Below are positions 1-6,096 of a DNA stretch of 10,395 nt, one piece after another. Source of the DNA: Actinomycetes bacterium. Its GTDB lineage: Bacteria > Actinomycetota > Actinomycetes > Actinomycetales > Cellulomonadaceae. The translations under genes were made by a program, and so were the position numbers. The notes beneath the pieces are model-generated. The model did not search any database. It was given only the letters and a program-made list of their open reading frames with translations, and was not told the DNA's origin. The number at the start of each line of letters is the position of its first letter. Positions within the stretch are counted from its first letter, which is position 1. The stretch spans positions 1-10,395 of the forward strand of contig JAEWEJ010000104.1 in NCBI GenBank assembly GCA_023389455.1, given 5' to 3'.

Positions 1-1496
1 CCCCGGGCCCGTGCGGCCGCCTCGGCCGCGGGCGTGCCGGCGCGCGAGCGCGCGACCCAGCCCTCGATGTTGCGCTGGGAGCCGGCGCTGACGGCCAGGG
101 CACCCGGCGGGACGTCGCGGCGGACCACGGTGCCGGCACCGGTGTACGCGCCGTCGCCCACGACGACGGGGGCGACGAACATGTTGTCCGACCCCGTCCG
201 GGCGTACGAGCCGATGACGGTGCGGTGCTTGTTGACGCCGTCGTAGTTGACGGTGACCGAGGCCGCGCCGATGTTCGAGTGCTCGCCGATCGTGGCGTCG
301 CCCACGTAGGACAGGTGCGGGATCTTCGAGCCCGTGCCGATCTTCGCGTTCTTCGTCTCGACGAACGTGCCGATCTTGCCGTCGGCACCGAGCTCGGTGC
401 CCGGGCGCAGGTAGGCGAAGGGGCCGACCGTGGCGCCCTCCCCGATGACGGACAGCGAGCCGTGCGTCCGCACGACGGTCGCGCCGGCGCCGACCTCGCA
501 GTCGGTCAGCGTGGTGTCGGGCCCGACGGTGGCGCCCTCGCCGACCGTCGTCGCGCCGTGCAGCTGCGTGCCGGGCAGCAGCGTCACGTCGCGCGCGAGG
601 TCCACGTCGACGTCGACCCAGGTGGTCGCCGGGTCGACGACCGTGACGCCCTCGCGCATCCAGTCCTCGAGGACGCGTCGGTTGAGCTCGGCCCGCAGGG
701 CGGCGAGCTGCACGCGGTCGTTGACGCCCTCGACGCTCAGCGGGTCGTCGGTGCGCAGCGCGCGCACGTGGCCGCCGTCGGTGCGCGCGATCGCGAGCAC
801 GTCCGTCAGGTACACCTCGCCCTGCGCGTTGTCGCGCCCCAGGCGGGCGAGCGCCGAGCGCAGCACCGCGGCGTCGAACACGTAGACCGAGGTGTTGATC
901 TCGGTGATCGCCCGCTGGGCGTCGTCGGCGTCCTTCTCCTCGACGATGCCCAGCACGTCGCCCGTGCCCGGCTCGCGCAGGATCCGCCCGTAGCCCGTCG
1001 GGTCGGGCACCTCGGTGGTGAGCACGGTCACGGCGTTGTCGTCGGCGGCGTGCGCCGCGACGAGCTCGCGCAGCGTGCCGGCGTCGAGCAGCGGCACGTC
1101 GCCCGCGATGACGACGACCGCCCCCGTGAGGACGGAGTCGGCGGCCGCACCACCGATGTCGTGGCCGGTCGCGGCGGCGTCGGCGGCAGCGGCCTGGGCG
1201 GCCGCGTCGAGCGCCGTCATGGCGACCTGGACCGCGCGGCCCGTGCCGGGGATGTCGTCCTGGTCGACGAGGAGGGCGTCAGGGTCGACCTCGAGGACGT
1301 GCGCGGCGACCCGCTCACGCTCGTGCCGGACGACGACCGCCACCCGGTCGGGCTCGAGCGCCCGCGCCGCGGCCAGCGCGTGGCCGACCATGCTGCGACC
1401 TGCGATGTGGTGCAGGACCTTCGGCGTCGAGGACCGCATGCGGGTGCCTTCACCCGCTGCGAGGACGACGACGGCGGCTGGGCGGGGGACGGTCAC
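1..1496 (-). CDS. glmU: Bifunctional N-acetylglucosamine-1-phosphate uridyltransferase / glucosamine-1-phosphate acetyltransferase GlmU (C-terminus beyond window)
   Basis: GlmU makes UDP-GlcNAc, the precursor for peptidoglycan, in two cytoplasmic steps: acetylation of GlcN-1-P, then uridylyl transfer. Seen: the nucleotidyltransferase signature LAAGEGTRM with K26 at the start. Next come GTGRA near residue 84, IAGDVPLL with D133 (the metal-binding Asp of the family) and GVNDRVQL with N259. A left-handed beta-helix with hexapeptide repeats follows, carrying HLSYVGDATIG (H394, the catalytic His of the acetyltransferase), then NYDGVNKHRT and SDNMFVAP. About 498 codons are visible without a stop, close to the full actinobacterial length, so only a short tail is missing. 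The GTG start at 1496-1494 has a GAGGAG ribosome-binding site nine bases upstream (1511-1506). Odd: an Ala-rich insertion at about residues 96-122, before the GDVP motif. The gene is divergent from the transketolase operon. The assignment is near certain. Confidence 0.97.
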   Translation of the reverse strand, partial: MTVPRPAAVVVLAAGEGTRMRSSTPKVLHHIAGRSMVGHALAAARALEPDRVAVVVRHERERVAAHVLEVDPDALLVDQDDIPGTGRAVQVAMTALDAAAQAAAADAAATGHDIGGAAADSVLTGAVVVIAGDVPLLDAGTLRELVAAHAADDNAVTVLTTEVPDPTGYGRILREPGTGDVLGIVEEKDADDAQRAITEINTSVYVFDAAVLRSALARLGRDNAQGEVYLTDVLAIARTDGGHVRALRTDDPLSVEGVNDRVQLAALRAELNRRVLEDWMREGVTVVDPATTWVDVDVDLARDVTLLPGTQLHGATTVGEGATVGPDTTLTDCEVGAGATVVRTHGSLSVIGEGATVGPFAYLRPGTELGADGKIGTFVETKNAKIGTGSKIPHLSYVGDATIGEHSNIGAASVTVNYDGVNKHRTVIGSYARTGSDNMFVAPVVVGDGAYTGAGTVVRRDVPPGALAVSAGSQRNIEGWVARSRAGTPAAEAAARAR

Positions 1497-1552
1497 CAGT
1501 GGGTGCTCCTCGCGGGTCTGCCCGGGTGGGCGGGAACGTCTGCCGTGACAGG

Positions 1553-1558
1553 ACTCTA
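1553..1558 (-). promoter_or_regulatory. Possible -10 element for glmU
   Basis: The minus strand reads TAGAGT, which fits the actinobacterial TANNNT -10 pattern, about 57 bases before the glmU GTG. No convincing -35 hexamer was found 16-19 bases upstream, so this is only a candidate. Confidence 0.25.
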
Positions 1559-1700
1559 CCGCTGCCGCGCGACCCTCCCCGCACGCCACGGTCGGGGCGC
1601 GGGCCCGGCCGCACCGCCGTGGGTGACCCGGTTCGGCCGCTCCCGCCCGCCCGCCGGACCGCCCCGTACGCCCGACGCCCTCCTGGCCACGGTGGCGGCG

Positions 1701-1729
1701 CCGTGCCGGTCGCGCACCTCGCGGCACGG
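1701..1729. repeat. Inverted repeat, 8-bp perfect arms
   Basis: CCGTGCCG (1701-1708) pairs with CGGCACGG (1722-1729) across a 13-base loop. It lies between divergent transcription units. There is no T-run, though actinobacterial terminators often lack one. It could be a terminator for antisense or stray transcription, or a protein-binding palindrome. Confidence 0.45.
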
Positions 1730-1753
1730 TCGCGAGGGTCCGGGCGGCGCGGC

Positions 1754-1778
1754 GGCCCGTCCCCGGTGAGGACGGGTC
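1754..1778. repeat. Strong inverted repeat, candidate terminator hairpin
   Basis: CCCGTCC (1756-1762) pairs with GGACGGG (1770-1776) across a 7-base loop. The stem extends by a G·U (1755/1777) and a G-C (1754/1778) pair. It sits about 33 bases before the SoxR-type -35 element, so it could insulate the transketolase promoter from read-through. Confidence 0.45.
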
Positions 1779-1810
1779 CTCGCGGCACGTGAGCACGTCG
1801 ACGGGGACGC

Positions 1811-1841
1811 TTGACCTCGACGTCGGTTGAGGTTGCACGGT
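1811..1841 (+). promoter_or_regulatory. SoxR-type (MerR-family) operator and promoter of the transketolase operon
   Basis: TTGACC at 1811-1816 is a near-perfect -35. It overlaps the 18-bp near-palindrome CCTCGACGTCGGTTGAGG (1815-1832), whose outer arms CCTC/GAGG are perfect (ACCTC/GAGGT at 1814-1833). The E. coli soxS operator is CCTCAAGTTAACTTGAGG, the same length with the same outer arms. With the long 19-base spacer typical of MerR-family promoters, the -10 would be CACGGT (1836-1841), which keeps only the A2 and T6 of TANNNT. A weak -10 with an over-long spacer is what a DNA-distorting activator such as SoxR needs. A SoxR gene lies just downstream of the operon (3449-3913). Transcription would begin at about 1848, the A of the ATG. 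Binding by SoxR is inferred from sequence, not shown. Confidence 0.75.
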
Positions 1842-1847
1842 GCTGCC

Positions 1848-2546
1848 ATGACCTCGACGACAGCACCCCCCGGACCCCTGCCACCCGCGCTCCTGCACAA
1901 CCTCAGGCGCGTGACGGGCGACGAGAAGCACGACGCCGCGGCGCACTCCACGCTGGACGTGCTCTGGGTCCTGCACGAGCGCGTCCTCCGCCTGCGGCCC
2001 GACGACCCGACGGCACCCGGACGCGACCGGTTCCTGCTGTCCAAGGGCCACGGGCCGGCGTCGTACTACGCCGTGCTGGCCACGGCCGGGTTCTTCCCCG
2101 AGCACTGGCTCGGGGACCTCGCCGGACCGACGTCCCCGCTGGGGCACCACCCCGACCGGCTGCTCGTGCCCGGCGTGGAGATCTCCAGCGGGTCCCTCGG
2201 CCACGGCCTGCCGCTGGCCGTCGGGCTGGCCCGCGGGCTCGACCTGACCGGCGAGGCGGGCGACGTCCACGTCCTGGTCGGCGACGCCGAGCTCGACGAG
2301 GGCAGCAACCACGAGGCGATCGCCCTGGCGGGCCGGTGGGGTCTGCGCCGGCTGCGGTGCGTCGTGGTCGACAACGCGTCCGCGACGCTCGGATGGCCCG
2401 GCGGGATCGCGCGGCGGTTCGAGGTCGAGGGCTGGTCGTCCGCGCACGCCGACGCCGCGGACCACGACGCCCTGCACGCGGCTCTCACCACGCCGGCCGA
2501 CGGGCCGCACGTGACGGTGGTCCGCACCGCCCGGAAGGGGGCGTGA
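1848..2546 (+). CDS. Split transketolase, N-terminal (thiamine-diphosphate-binding) subunit
   Basis: Transketolases move two-carbon ketol units between sugar phosphates using thiamine diphosphate and Mg2+. This 232-residue protein covers the pyrophosphate-binding half. Seen: H28 in EKHDAAAHSTLD, which lines up with the His of the usual SGHPG motif, nine residues before an Asp. Also LLSKGHGPASYY (63-74, H68), GHHPD (99-103), GVEISSGSLGHGLP (109-122, H119), and a metal/cofactor motif GDAELDEGSNHEA (145-157) ending in VVVDN (172-176). Odd: the usual GDG reads GDA, and the region after VVVDN is shorter than in full-length enzymes. The ATG at 1848 is preferred over a TTG at 1827 because the TTG lies inside the operator. 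There is no Shine-Dalgarno sequence, consistent with a leaderless message. It overlaps the C-subunit gene by one base. Family is secure; the substrate is unknown. Confidence 0.9.
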   Translation: MTSTTAPPGPLPPALLHNLRRVTGDEKHDAAAHSTLDVLWVLHERVLRLRPDDPTAPGRDRFLLSKGHGPASYYAVLATAGFFPEHWLGDLAGPTSPLGHHPDRLLVPGVEISSGSLGHGLPLAVGLARGLDLTGEAGDVHVLVGDAELDEGSNHEAIALAGRWGLRRLRCVVVDNASATLGWPGGIARRFEVEGWSSAHADAADHDALHAALTTPADGPHVTVVRTARKGA

Positions 2547-3418
2547 TGCGCGCACGGTTCAGCACGACCATGGAGCAGCTGCTGCACCACGACCCGCGCA
2601 CCGCCCTCGTCCTGGCGGACATCGGGCCGCTCGACCTCGGTCGCGGCACGTCCGTGGCCCGGCGCGTGGTCAACGTCGGGATCCGCGAGCAGGCGCTCGT
2701 CGGTGTCGCCGCCGGGCTGGCCCTCGCCGGGCTGCGCCCGTTCGTGCACTCCTACGCGCCGTTCCTCGTCGAGCGTCCTTACGAGCAGCTGAAGCTCGAC
2801 CTGTCGCACCAGGACCTGGGTGCCGTGCTGGTCTCGATCGGCGCCAGCCACGACGCCGCCAGCGAGGGCCGCACCCACCAGTGCCCGGCCGACGTGGCGC
2901 TCGTCGGCGCCCTGCCGGGGTGGCAGGTGCACACGCCCGGGCACCCGGACGAGGCCGAGGCGCTGCTGCGGGCGGCCGCCGCCGGCGACGACCGGCAGTA
3001 CGTCCGGCTCTCCGCCCGGCCCAACCCGCACCCGCTGCCCGCCGACGGCCGGCTGCACCGGCTGCGGGACGGGGGCGGCACGGCGGTGCTCGCCATCGGT
3101 CCCGCGCTCGCCCAGACCCTGCCGGCGGTCGCGGACCTCGACGTCGCGCTGGCGTACACGTCGACGCCCTGGCCGCTCGACGCGGACGGCCTGGCCGACC
3201 TGCTGCGGGGCCGCGACCGGCTGGTCGTCGTCGAGCCGTACCTCGAGGCGAGCACGGCGCCGCAGGTCGTCGCCGCCCTGGCGGGGCGTCCCGTCGGGCT
3301 CACGTTCGCGGGTGCGGGGCGCCGGGAGATCCGGCGGTACGGGACGCCCGAGGACCACGACCGGTGGCACGGGATCGACGCCGCCGGCATCCGTCGGCGT
3401 GTCCTGGCGGTGGGCTGA
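2546..3418 (+). CDS. Split transketolase, C-terminal (pyrimidine-binding plus C-terminal domain) subunit
   Basis: This 290-residue protein is the partner of the upstream N-subunit; together they should form a thiamine-diphosphate enzyme. Seen: ADIG (24-27), then VVNVGIREQALVGVAAGLA (41-59). The latter holds E48, the glutamate that activates the cofactor's aminopyrimidine ring across the subunit interface in this superfamily. Next come FVHSYAPFLVERPYEQLKLDL (66-86), SIGASHDAASEGRTHQCPADVAL and a C-terminal transketolase-type fold with VLAIGPAL and VVVEPYLE. The start ATG shares its A with the preceding stop (TGATG), and GGAAGGGGG (2533-2541) is a strong ribosome-binding site, so translation is probably coupled. 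A GTG three bases earlier (2543) is possible but less likely. Length and domain content resemble archaeal and bacterial split transketolases. DXP synthase-type or other keto-transfer chemistry cannot be excluded. Confidence 0.9.
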   Translation: MRARFSTTMEQLLHHDPRTALVLADIGPLDLGRGTSVARRVVNVGIREQALVGVAAGLALAGLRPFVHSYAPFLVERPYEQLKLDLSHQDLGAVLVSIGASHDAASEGRTHQCPADVALVGALPGWQVHTPGHPDEAEALLRAAAAGDDRQYVRLSARPNPHPLPADGRLHRLRDGGGTAVLAIGPALAQTLPAVADLDVALAYTSTPWPLDADGLADLLRGRDRLVVVEPYLEASTAPQVVAALAGRPVGLTFAGAGRREIRRYGTPEDHDRWHGIDAAGIRRRVLAVG

Positions 3419-3448
3419 GCACCGCCGACGGCCGCACGGACCGCCCGC

Positions 3449-3913
3449 TCAGCCGGGTCGGGGCTCCGGCTCCGACCCGGCGAGGCGGACCGGACCGGTC
3501 CCCCGGGACCCCAGGACGTCGCCGGGGTTGAGCAGGTCGCACGACCGCATCGCCAGGCAGCCGCAGCCGATGCAGCCGACCAGCTCCTTCTCCAGGCGCT
3601 CCAGGGCCCGCCGTCGCTCCTCGAGCCGCACCTTCCAGGTGCGGGACACCCGCTGCCAGTCGGCACGCGTGGGTTCGTGGTCCATCGGCAGGTCGCAGAA
3701 GACCTCGGCGACCTCGGACAACGGGATGCCCAGACGCTTGGCGACCAGGACGAGCGAGATGCGGCGCAGCATGTGACGGGGGTAGCGGCGCTGGTTGCCG
3801 GAGGTCCGGGACGCCGCGATGAGCCCCTCGCGCTCGTAGAAGTGCAGCGCCGACACCGACAGGCCCGTCCGGCGGCTCACCTCCCCCACCGACAGCCACT
3901 GCGACGACTCCAC
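3449..3913 (-). CDS. soxR: Redox-sensitive transcriptional activator SoxR ([2Fe-2S], MerR family)
   Basis: SoxR is a dimeric MerR-family regulator whose [2Fe-2S] cluster, when oxidised by redox-cycling compounds, twists promoter DNA and turns on transcription. Seen in 154 residues: the winged helix-turn-helix WLSVGEVSRRTGLSVSALHF (6-25), FYEREGLI (25-32) and the wing GNQRRY (39-44). A dimerisation helix follows at about 85-112. The diagnostic cluster motif C-x2-C-x-C-x5-C is complete at C114, C117, C119 and C125 and is followed by NPGD. The GTG at 3913-3911 is chosen because AGGAGGT (3927-3921) lies seven bases upstream and the resulting length matches E. coli SoxR. An ATG at 3973 would add 20 Gly/Arg-rich residues absent from the family. 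It is convergent with the transketolase operon that carries the SoxR-like operator. No such operator was seen before soxR itself. Confidence 0.95.
   Translation of the reverse strand: MESSQWLSVGEVSRRTGLSVSALHFYEREGLIAASRTSGNQRRYPRHMLRRISLVLVAKRLGIPLSEVAEVFCDLPMDHEPTRADWQRVSRTWKVRLEERRRALERLEKELVGCIGCGCLAMRSCDLLNPGDVLGSRGTGPVRLAGSEPEPRPG
3452..3481. terminator. Hairpin between convergent transketolase operon and soxR, inside the soxR 3' end
   Basis: GCCGGGTCGG (3452-3461) pairs perfectly with CCGACCCGGC (3472-3481) across a 10-base loop that can itself pair in part (AGCC-type ends). It begins 33 bases after the transketolase stop and abuts the soxR stop (3449-3451). It encodes the last ten or so soxR residues, so a single structure could end transcripts from both directions. 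It lacks a T-run. Confidence 0.6.
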
Positions 3914-3990
3914 TCCTGCGACCTCCTGTCCCGCGCGCCGTCCTCCCCGCGCACCACCGACCTCGCGCACCACGACCGTGCGGCGTCGTC

Positions 3991-3996
3991 ACGCTA
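3991..3996 (-). promoter_or_regulatory. Possible -10 element for soxR
   Basis: The minus strand reads TAGCGT, fitting TANNNT, about 78 bases upstream of the soxR GTG. No good -35 was recognised. Candidate only. Confidence 0.25.
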
Positions 3997-4080
3997 GCCG
4001 CCGGTCCGGGCGGAGCGCGGTGGGTGACCGCACCGGCGAGCCGCGCGGGAACCGGCCGACCCGGCCGTGCGTTCAGACGT

Positions 4081-4098
4081 CGCGCCCCGTCGGGCGCG
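4081..4098. repeat. Short-loop hairpin in the leader of the YqhA-like gene
   Basis: CGCGCCC (4081-4087) pairs with GGGCGCG (4092-4098) around a four-base loop, ending 14 bases before the AAGGAG ribosome-binding site of the gene starting at 4123. It could tune translation or message stability, or simply reflect local GC richness. Confidence 0.35.
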
Positions 4099-4122
4099 CC
4101 CCCACCGCACGCAAGGAGCACC

Positions 4123-4749
4123 GTGACGTCGTCGCACCCGACCGTCGAGACCGTCCCGCCCGCCGGCCCGGCCCAGCCCGTCGAGGCCGTCGAGCCCACC
4201 CGGCCCTACGCGCGCTCGGTCTCGTCGCTGATCTTCTTCTCCCGCTGGCTGCAGCTGCCGCTGTACCTGGGCCTGATCGCGGCGCAGGTGGTCTACGTCT
4301 GGCAGTTCCTCAAGGAGCTGTGGCACCTGGTCGACTTCGCCGTCTTCGGCCACGAGGTCGAGGCGATGGCGGACTTCGGCACCGAGGCCACGACGATGCT
4401 CATCGTCCTGGGCCTGGTGGACGTCGTGATGATCTCGAACCTGCTGATCATGGTGATCATCGGCGGGTACGAGACGTTCGTGTCCCGCATGCGCCTCGAC
4501 GGGCACCCCGACCAGCCCGAGTGGCTCAGCCACGTCAACGCCAACGTGCTGAAGACGAAGCTCGCGATGTCGATCATCGGCATCTCGTCGATCCACCTGC
4601 TGCGCACGTTCATCGAGTCGTCCGTGGGGCACGTGACCGGCGAGACGATGATGTGGCAGACCCTGATCCACCTCGCGTTCGTCGCGTCCGCGCTCGCGCT
4701 CGCGTGGATCGACCGGATGTCGCAGGGCACGGCGCGCCCCGCACACTGA
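4123..4749 (+). CDS. YqhA / UPF0114 (TIGR00645-type) inner-membrane protein
   Basis: This 208-residue integral membrane protein belongs, as I recognise it, to the UPF0114/YqhA family of unknown function. Seen: a non-conserved Pro/Glu-rich N-terminus (1-28), then a core starting RSVSSLIFFSRWLQLPLYLG. Four hydrophobic segments lie at about 42-63, 91-113, 147-163 and 181-196. Family-like features include LGLVDVVMISNLLIMVIIGG after the second helix begins, GYETFVS (115-121), the polar stretch WLSHVNANVLKTKLA (134-148) and SSIHLLRTFI (155-164). The start is the GTG at 4123 because AAGGAG (4113-4118) lies four bases upstream. An in-frame ATG at 4024 would add 33 Arg/Pro-rich residues running through the leader hairpin. 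It is divergent from soxR, and a hairpin follows the stop. No role in the redox module can be deduced beyond proximity. Confidence 0.88.
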   Translation: MTSSHPTVETVPPAGPAQPVEAVEPTRPYARSVSSLIFFSRWLQLPLYLGLIAAQVVYVWQFLKELWHLVDFAVFGHEVEAMADFGTEATTMLIVLGLVDVVMISNLLIMVIIGGYETFVSRMRLDGHPDQPEWLSHVNANVLKTKLAMSIIGISSIHLLRTFIESSVGHVTGETMMWQTLIHLAFVASALALAWIDRMSQGTARPAH

Positions 4750-4751
4750 CC

Positions 4752-4783
4752 CGGCACGCCGCGCGGCGGGCGTCGACGTGCCG
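4752..4783 (+). terminator. Candidate terminator hairpin after the YqhA-like gene
   Basis: CGGCACG (4752-4758) pairs with CGTGCCG (4777-4783), starting three bases after the stop codon. The loop contains an internal CCGCGCGG palindrome. It separates the YqhA-like gene from the MFS gene and argues against starting the latter at the GTG in the second arm (4778). Confidence 0.5.
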
Positions 4784-4828
4784 TGCCACAGTGACCGCGC
4801 CCGCCGCCCCGCGCCACCGAGGACGCCC

Positions 4829-6076
4829 GTGTCGACGACGACGCTCACCTACACGACCACCCGCCGCTCCGCCCACGCCGCGTACGTGGTCCAGGCGATC
4901 GTCAACAACCTCGCGCCGCTGCTGTTCGTCGTCTTCCACACCGCGCTCGACGTGCCGGTGGCGCAGCTGGGCGCGATCGCCGCGCTGAACTTCGGCGTGC
5001 AGCTGCTGACGGACCTCGTCGCGGTGCGCGTCGTGGACCGCATCGGGTACCGCCGGCCGATGGTCCTCGCGCACGCGCTGGCCGCGCTGGGGCTCGTCCT
5101 GCTCGCGGTGCTGCCGTTCGTGCTCCCCGCGCCGTTCGTGGGCCTGTGCCTCGCGGTGGTCGTCTACGGCGTCGGCGGCGGCCTGCTCGAGGTGCTGGTC
5201 TCGCCGATCGTCGAGCACCTGCCCCAGCCCGACGAGGGCAAGGCGGCGGGCATGGCGTTCGCGCACTCGTTCTACTGCTGGGGGCAGCTGGCCGTCGTGG
5301 TGGTGACCACGGCGCTGCTGGCGGTCGTGGGCACGGACCTCTGGCCGCTGCTGCCGGTGGTGTGGGCGGTGGTGCCGCTGGTGAACCTCGCGGTGCTGCT
5401 GCGGGTGCCGATGCCGCCGACCGTCCCGGACGAGCACCGCACGCCCCTGCGCTCGCTGTTCGGTACCCCGCTGTTCCTCGCCGCGCTCGTGCTCATGACC
5501 ACCGGTGGTGCCGCCGAGCTGACCATGGCGCAGTGGTCCTCGTTCTTCGCCGAGCAGGGCACCGGGGTGCCCAAGGAGGTCGGCGACCTGCTCGGGCCCG
5601 GGCTGTTCGCGCTGCTCATGGGCCTGGGCCGGGTCGCGTACGGGCTGTGGGGCCACGACGTGCCGCTGCGGCCGCTGCTGGCCGCGTCGGGGGTCGCGAC
5701 CACCGTCTGCTACGTCGTCGCGGCCACGGCCGCGGTGCCGGTGGTGAGCCTCGTCGCGTGCGCGCTGTGCGGGCTGAGCACGGCGCTGCTGTGGCCGGGG
5801 ACGTTCTCGCTCACCTCGGCGCGCTTCCCGCTCGGGGGTGCCGCGATGTTCGCGGTCCTCGCGCTCGCCGGGGACGCCGGCGGCACCTTCGGCCCGCTGG
5901 GCGCCGGGCTGTTCGCCGACCTGGCCTCCGGCCCGCTGGCCGGGCTGGCCGCCGCGCTGCCGCCGGACACCGGGACCGGGCTGCGCGTGGGGATGCTGCT
6001 GAGCGCTGCAGTCCCGGCGGTGTTCGCGGCCACGGTGCTGGGCACCGGACGCCAGGAGGGCGCCCCGGCCGTCTGA
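4829..6076 (+). CDS. Major facilitator superfamily (MFS) transporter
   Basis: A 415-residue integral membrane protein with twelve hydrophobic segments in two groups of six, the standard MFS layout. A polar cytoplasmic loop lies between segments 6 and 7 (around VPDEHRTPLRS). A motif-A-like loop, VVDRIGYRRPM, joins helices 2 and 3. Polar or charged residues inside helices, such as SFYCWGQ in helix 5 and AELTMAQWSSFF in helix 7, suggest a hydrophilic, perhaps sugar-like substrate. The latter segment recalls sugar MFS permeases, but the substrate cannot be assigned. The GTG at 4829 is chosen because GAGGA (4819-4823) lies five bases upstream and the N-terminus then resembles relatives. Starting at 4778 would add 17 Arg/Pro residues. 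The gene ends inside a hairpin shared with the convergent broken gene. Confidence 0.88.
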   Translation: MSTTTLTYTTTRRSAHAAYVVQAIVNNLAPLLFVVFHTALDVPVAQLGAIAALNFGVQLLTDLVAVRVVDRIGYRRPMVLAHALAALGLVLLAVLPFVLPAPFVGLCLAVVVYGVGGGLLEVLVSPIVEHLPQPDEGKAAGMAFAHSFYCWGQLAVVVVTTALLAVVGTDLWPLLPVVWAVVPLVNLAVLLRVPMPPTVPDEHRTPLRSLFGTPLFLAALVLMTTGGAAELTMAQWSSFFAEQGTGVPKEVGDLLGPGLFALLMGLGRVAYGLWGHDVPLRPLLAASGVATTVCYVVAATAAVPVVSLVACALCGLSTALLWPGTFSLTSARFPLGGAAMFAVLALAGDAGGTFGPLGAGLFADLASGPLAGLAAALPPDTGTGLRVGMLLSAAVPAVFAATVLGTGRQEGAPAV

Positions 6077-6096
6077 CCGCCGCGCCCGCCGGTCAG
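6073..6096. terminator. Bidirectional terminator hairpin built from two convergent stop codons
   Basis: CTGACCG (6073-6079) pairs perfectly with CGGTCAG (6090-6096) around a 10-base loop. The left arm contains the MFS stop TGA (6074-6076). The right arm contains, on the opposite strand, the TGA (6095-6093) of the minus-strand broken gene. One palindrome therefore supplies both stop codons and a hairpin for both directions. Confidence 0.6.

Larger units (their letters stand above)
1497..1847. other. Divergent intergenic region between glmU and the split transketolase, no convincing gene
   Basis: Open frames run through this stretch on both strands, but their translations are low-complexity Arg/Pro/Gly/Ala and carry no recognisable motif. 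The region holds the glmU ribosome-binding site, two strong inverted repeats (1701-1729 and 1754-1778) and, at its right end, the SoxR-type operator. The hairpins could end transcripts or belong to an untranslated RNA. Nothing in the sequence decides between these. Confidence 0.6.

Noticed and set aside
225..1769. Long plus-strand frame opposite glmU
   Set aside because: It is a shadow of glmU, with no motif and Arg/Val/Asp-rich low complexity.
1827..1847. TTG start seven codons upstream of the transketolase ATG
   Set aside because: It lies inside the operator and upstream of the predicted transcription start.
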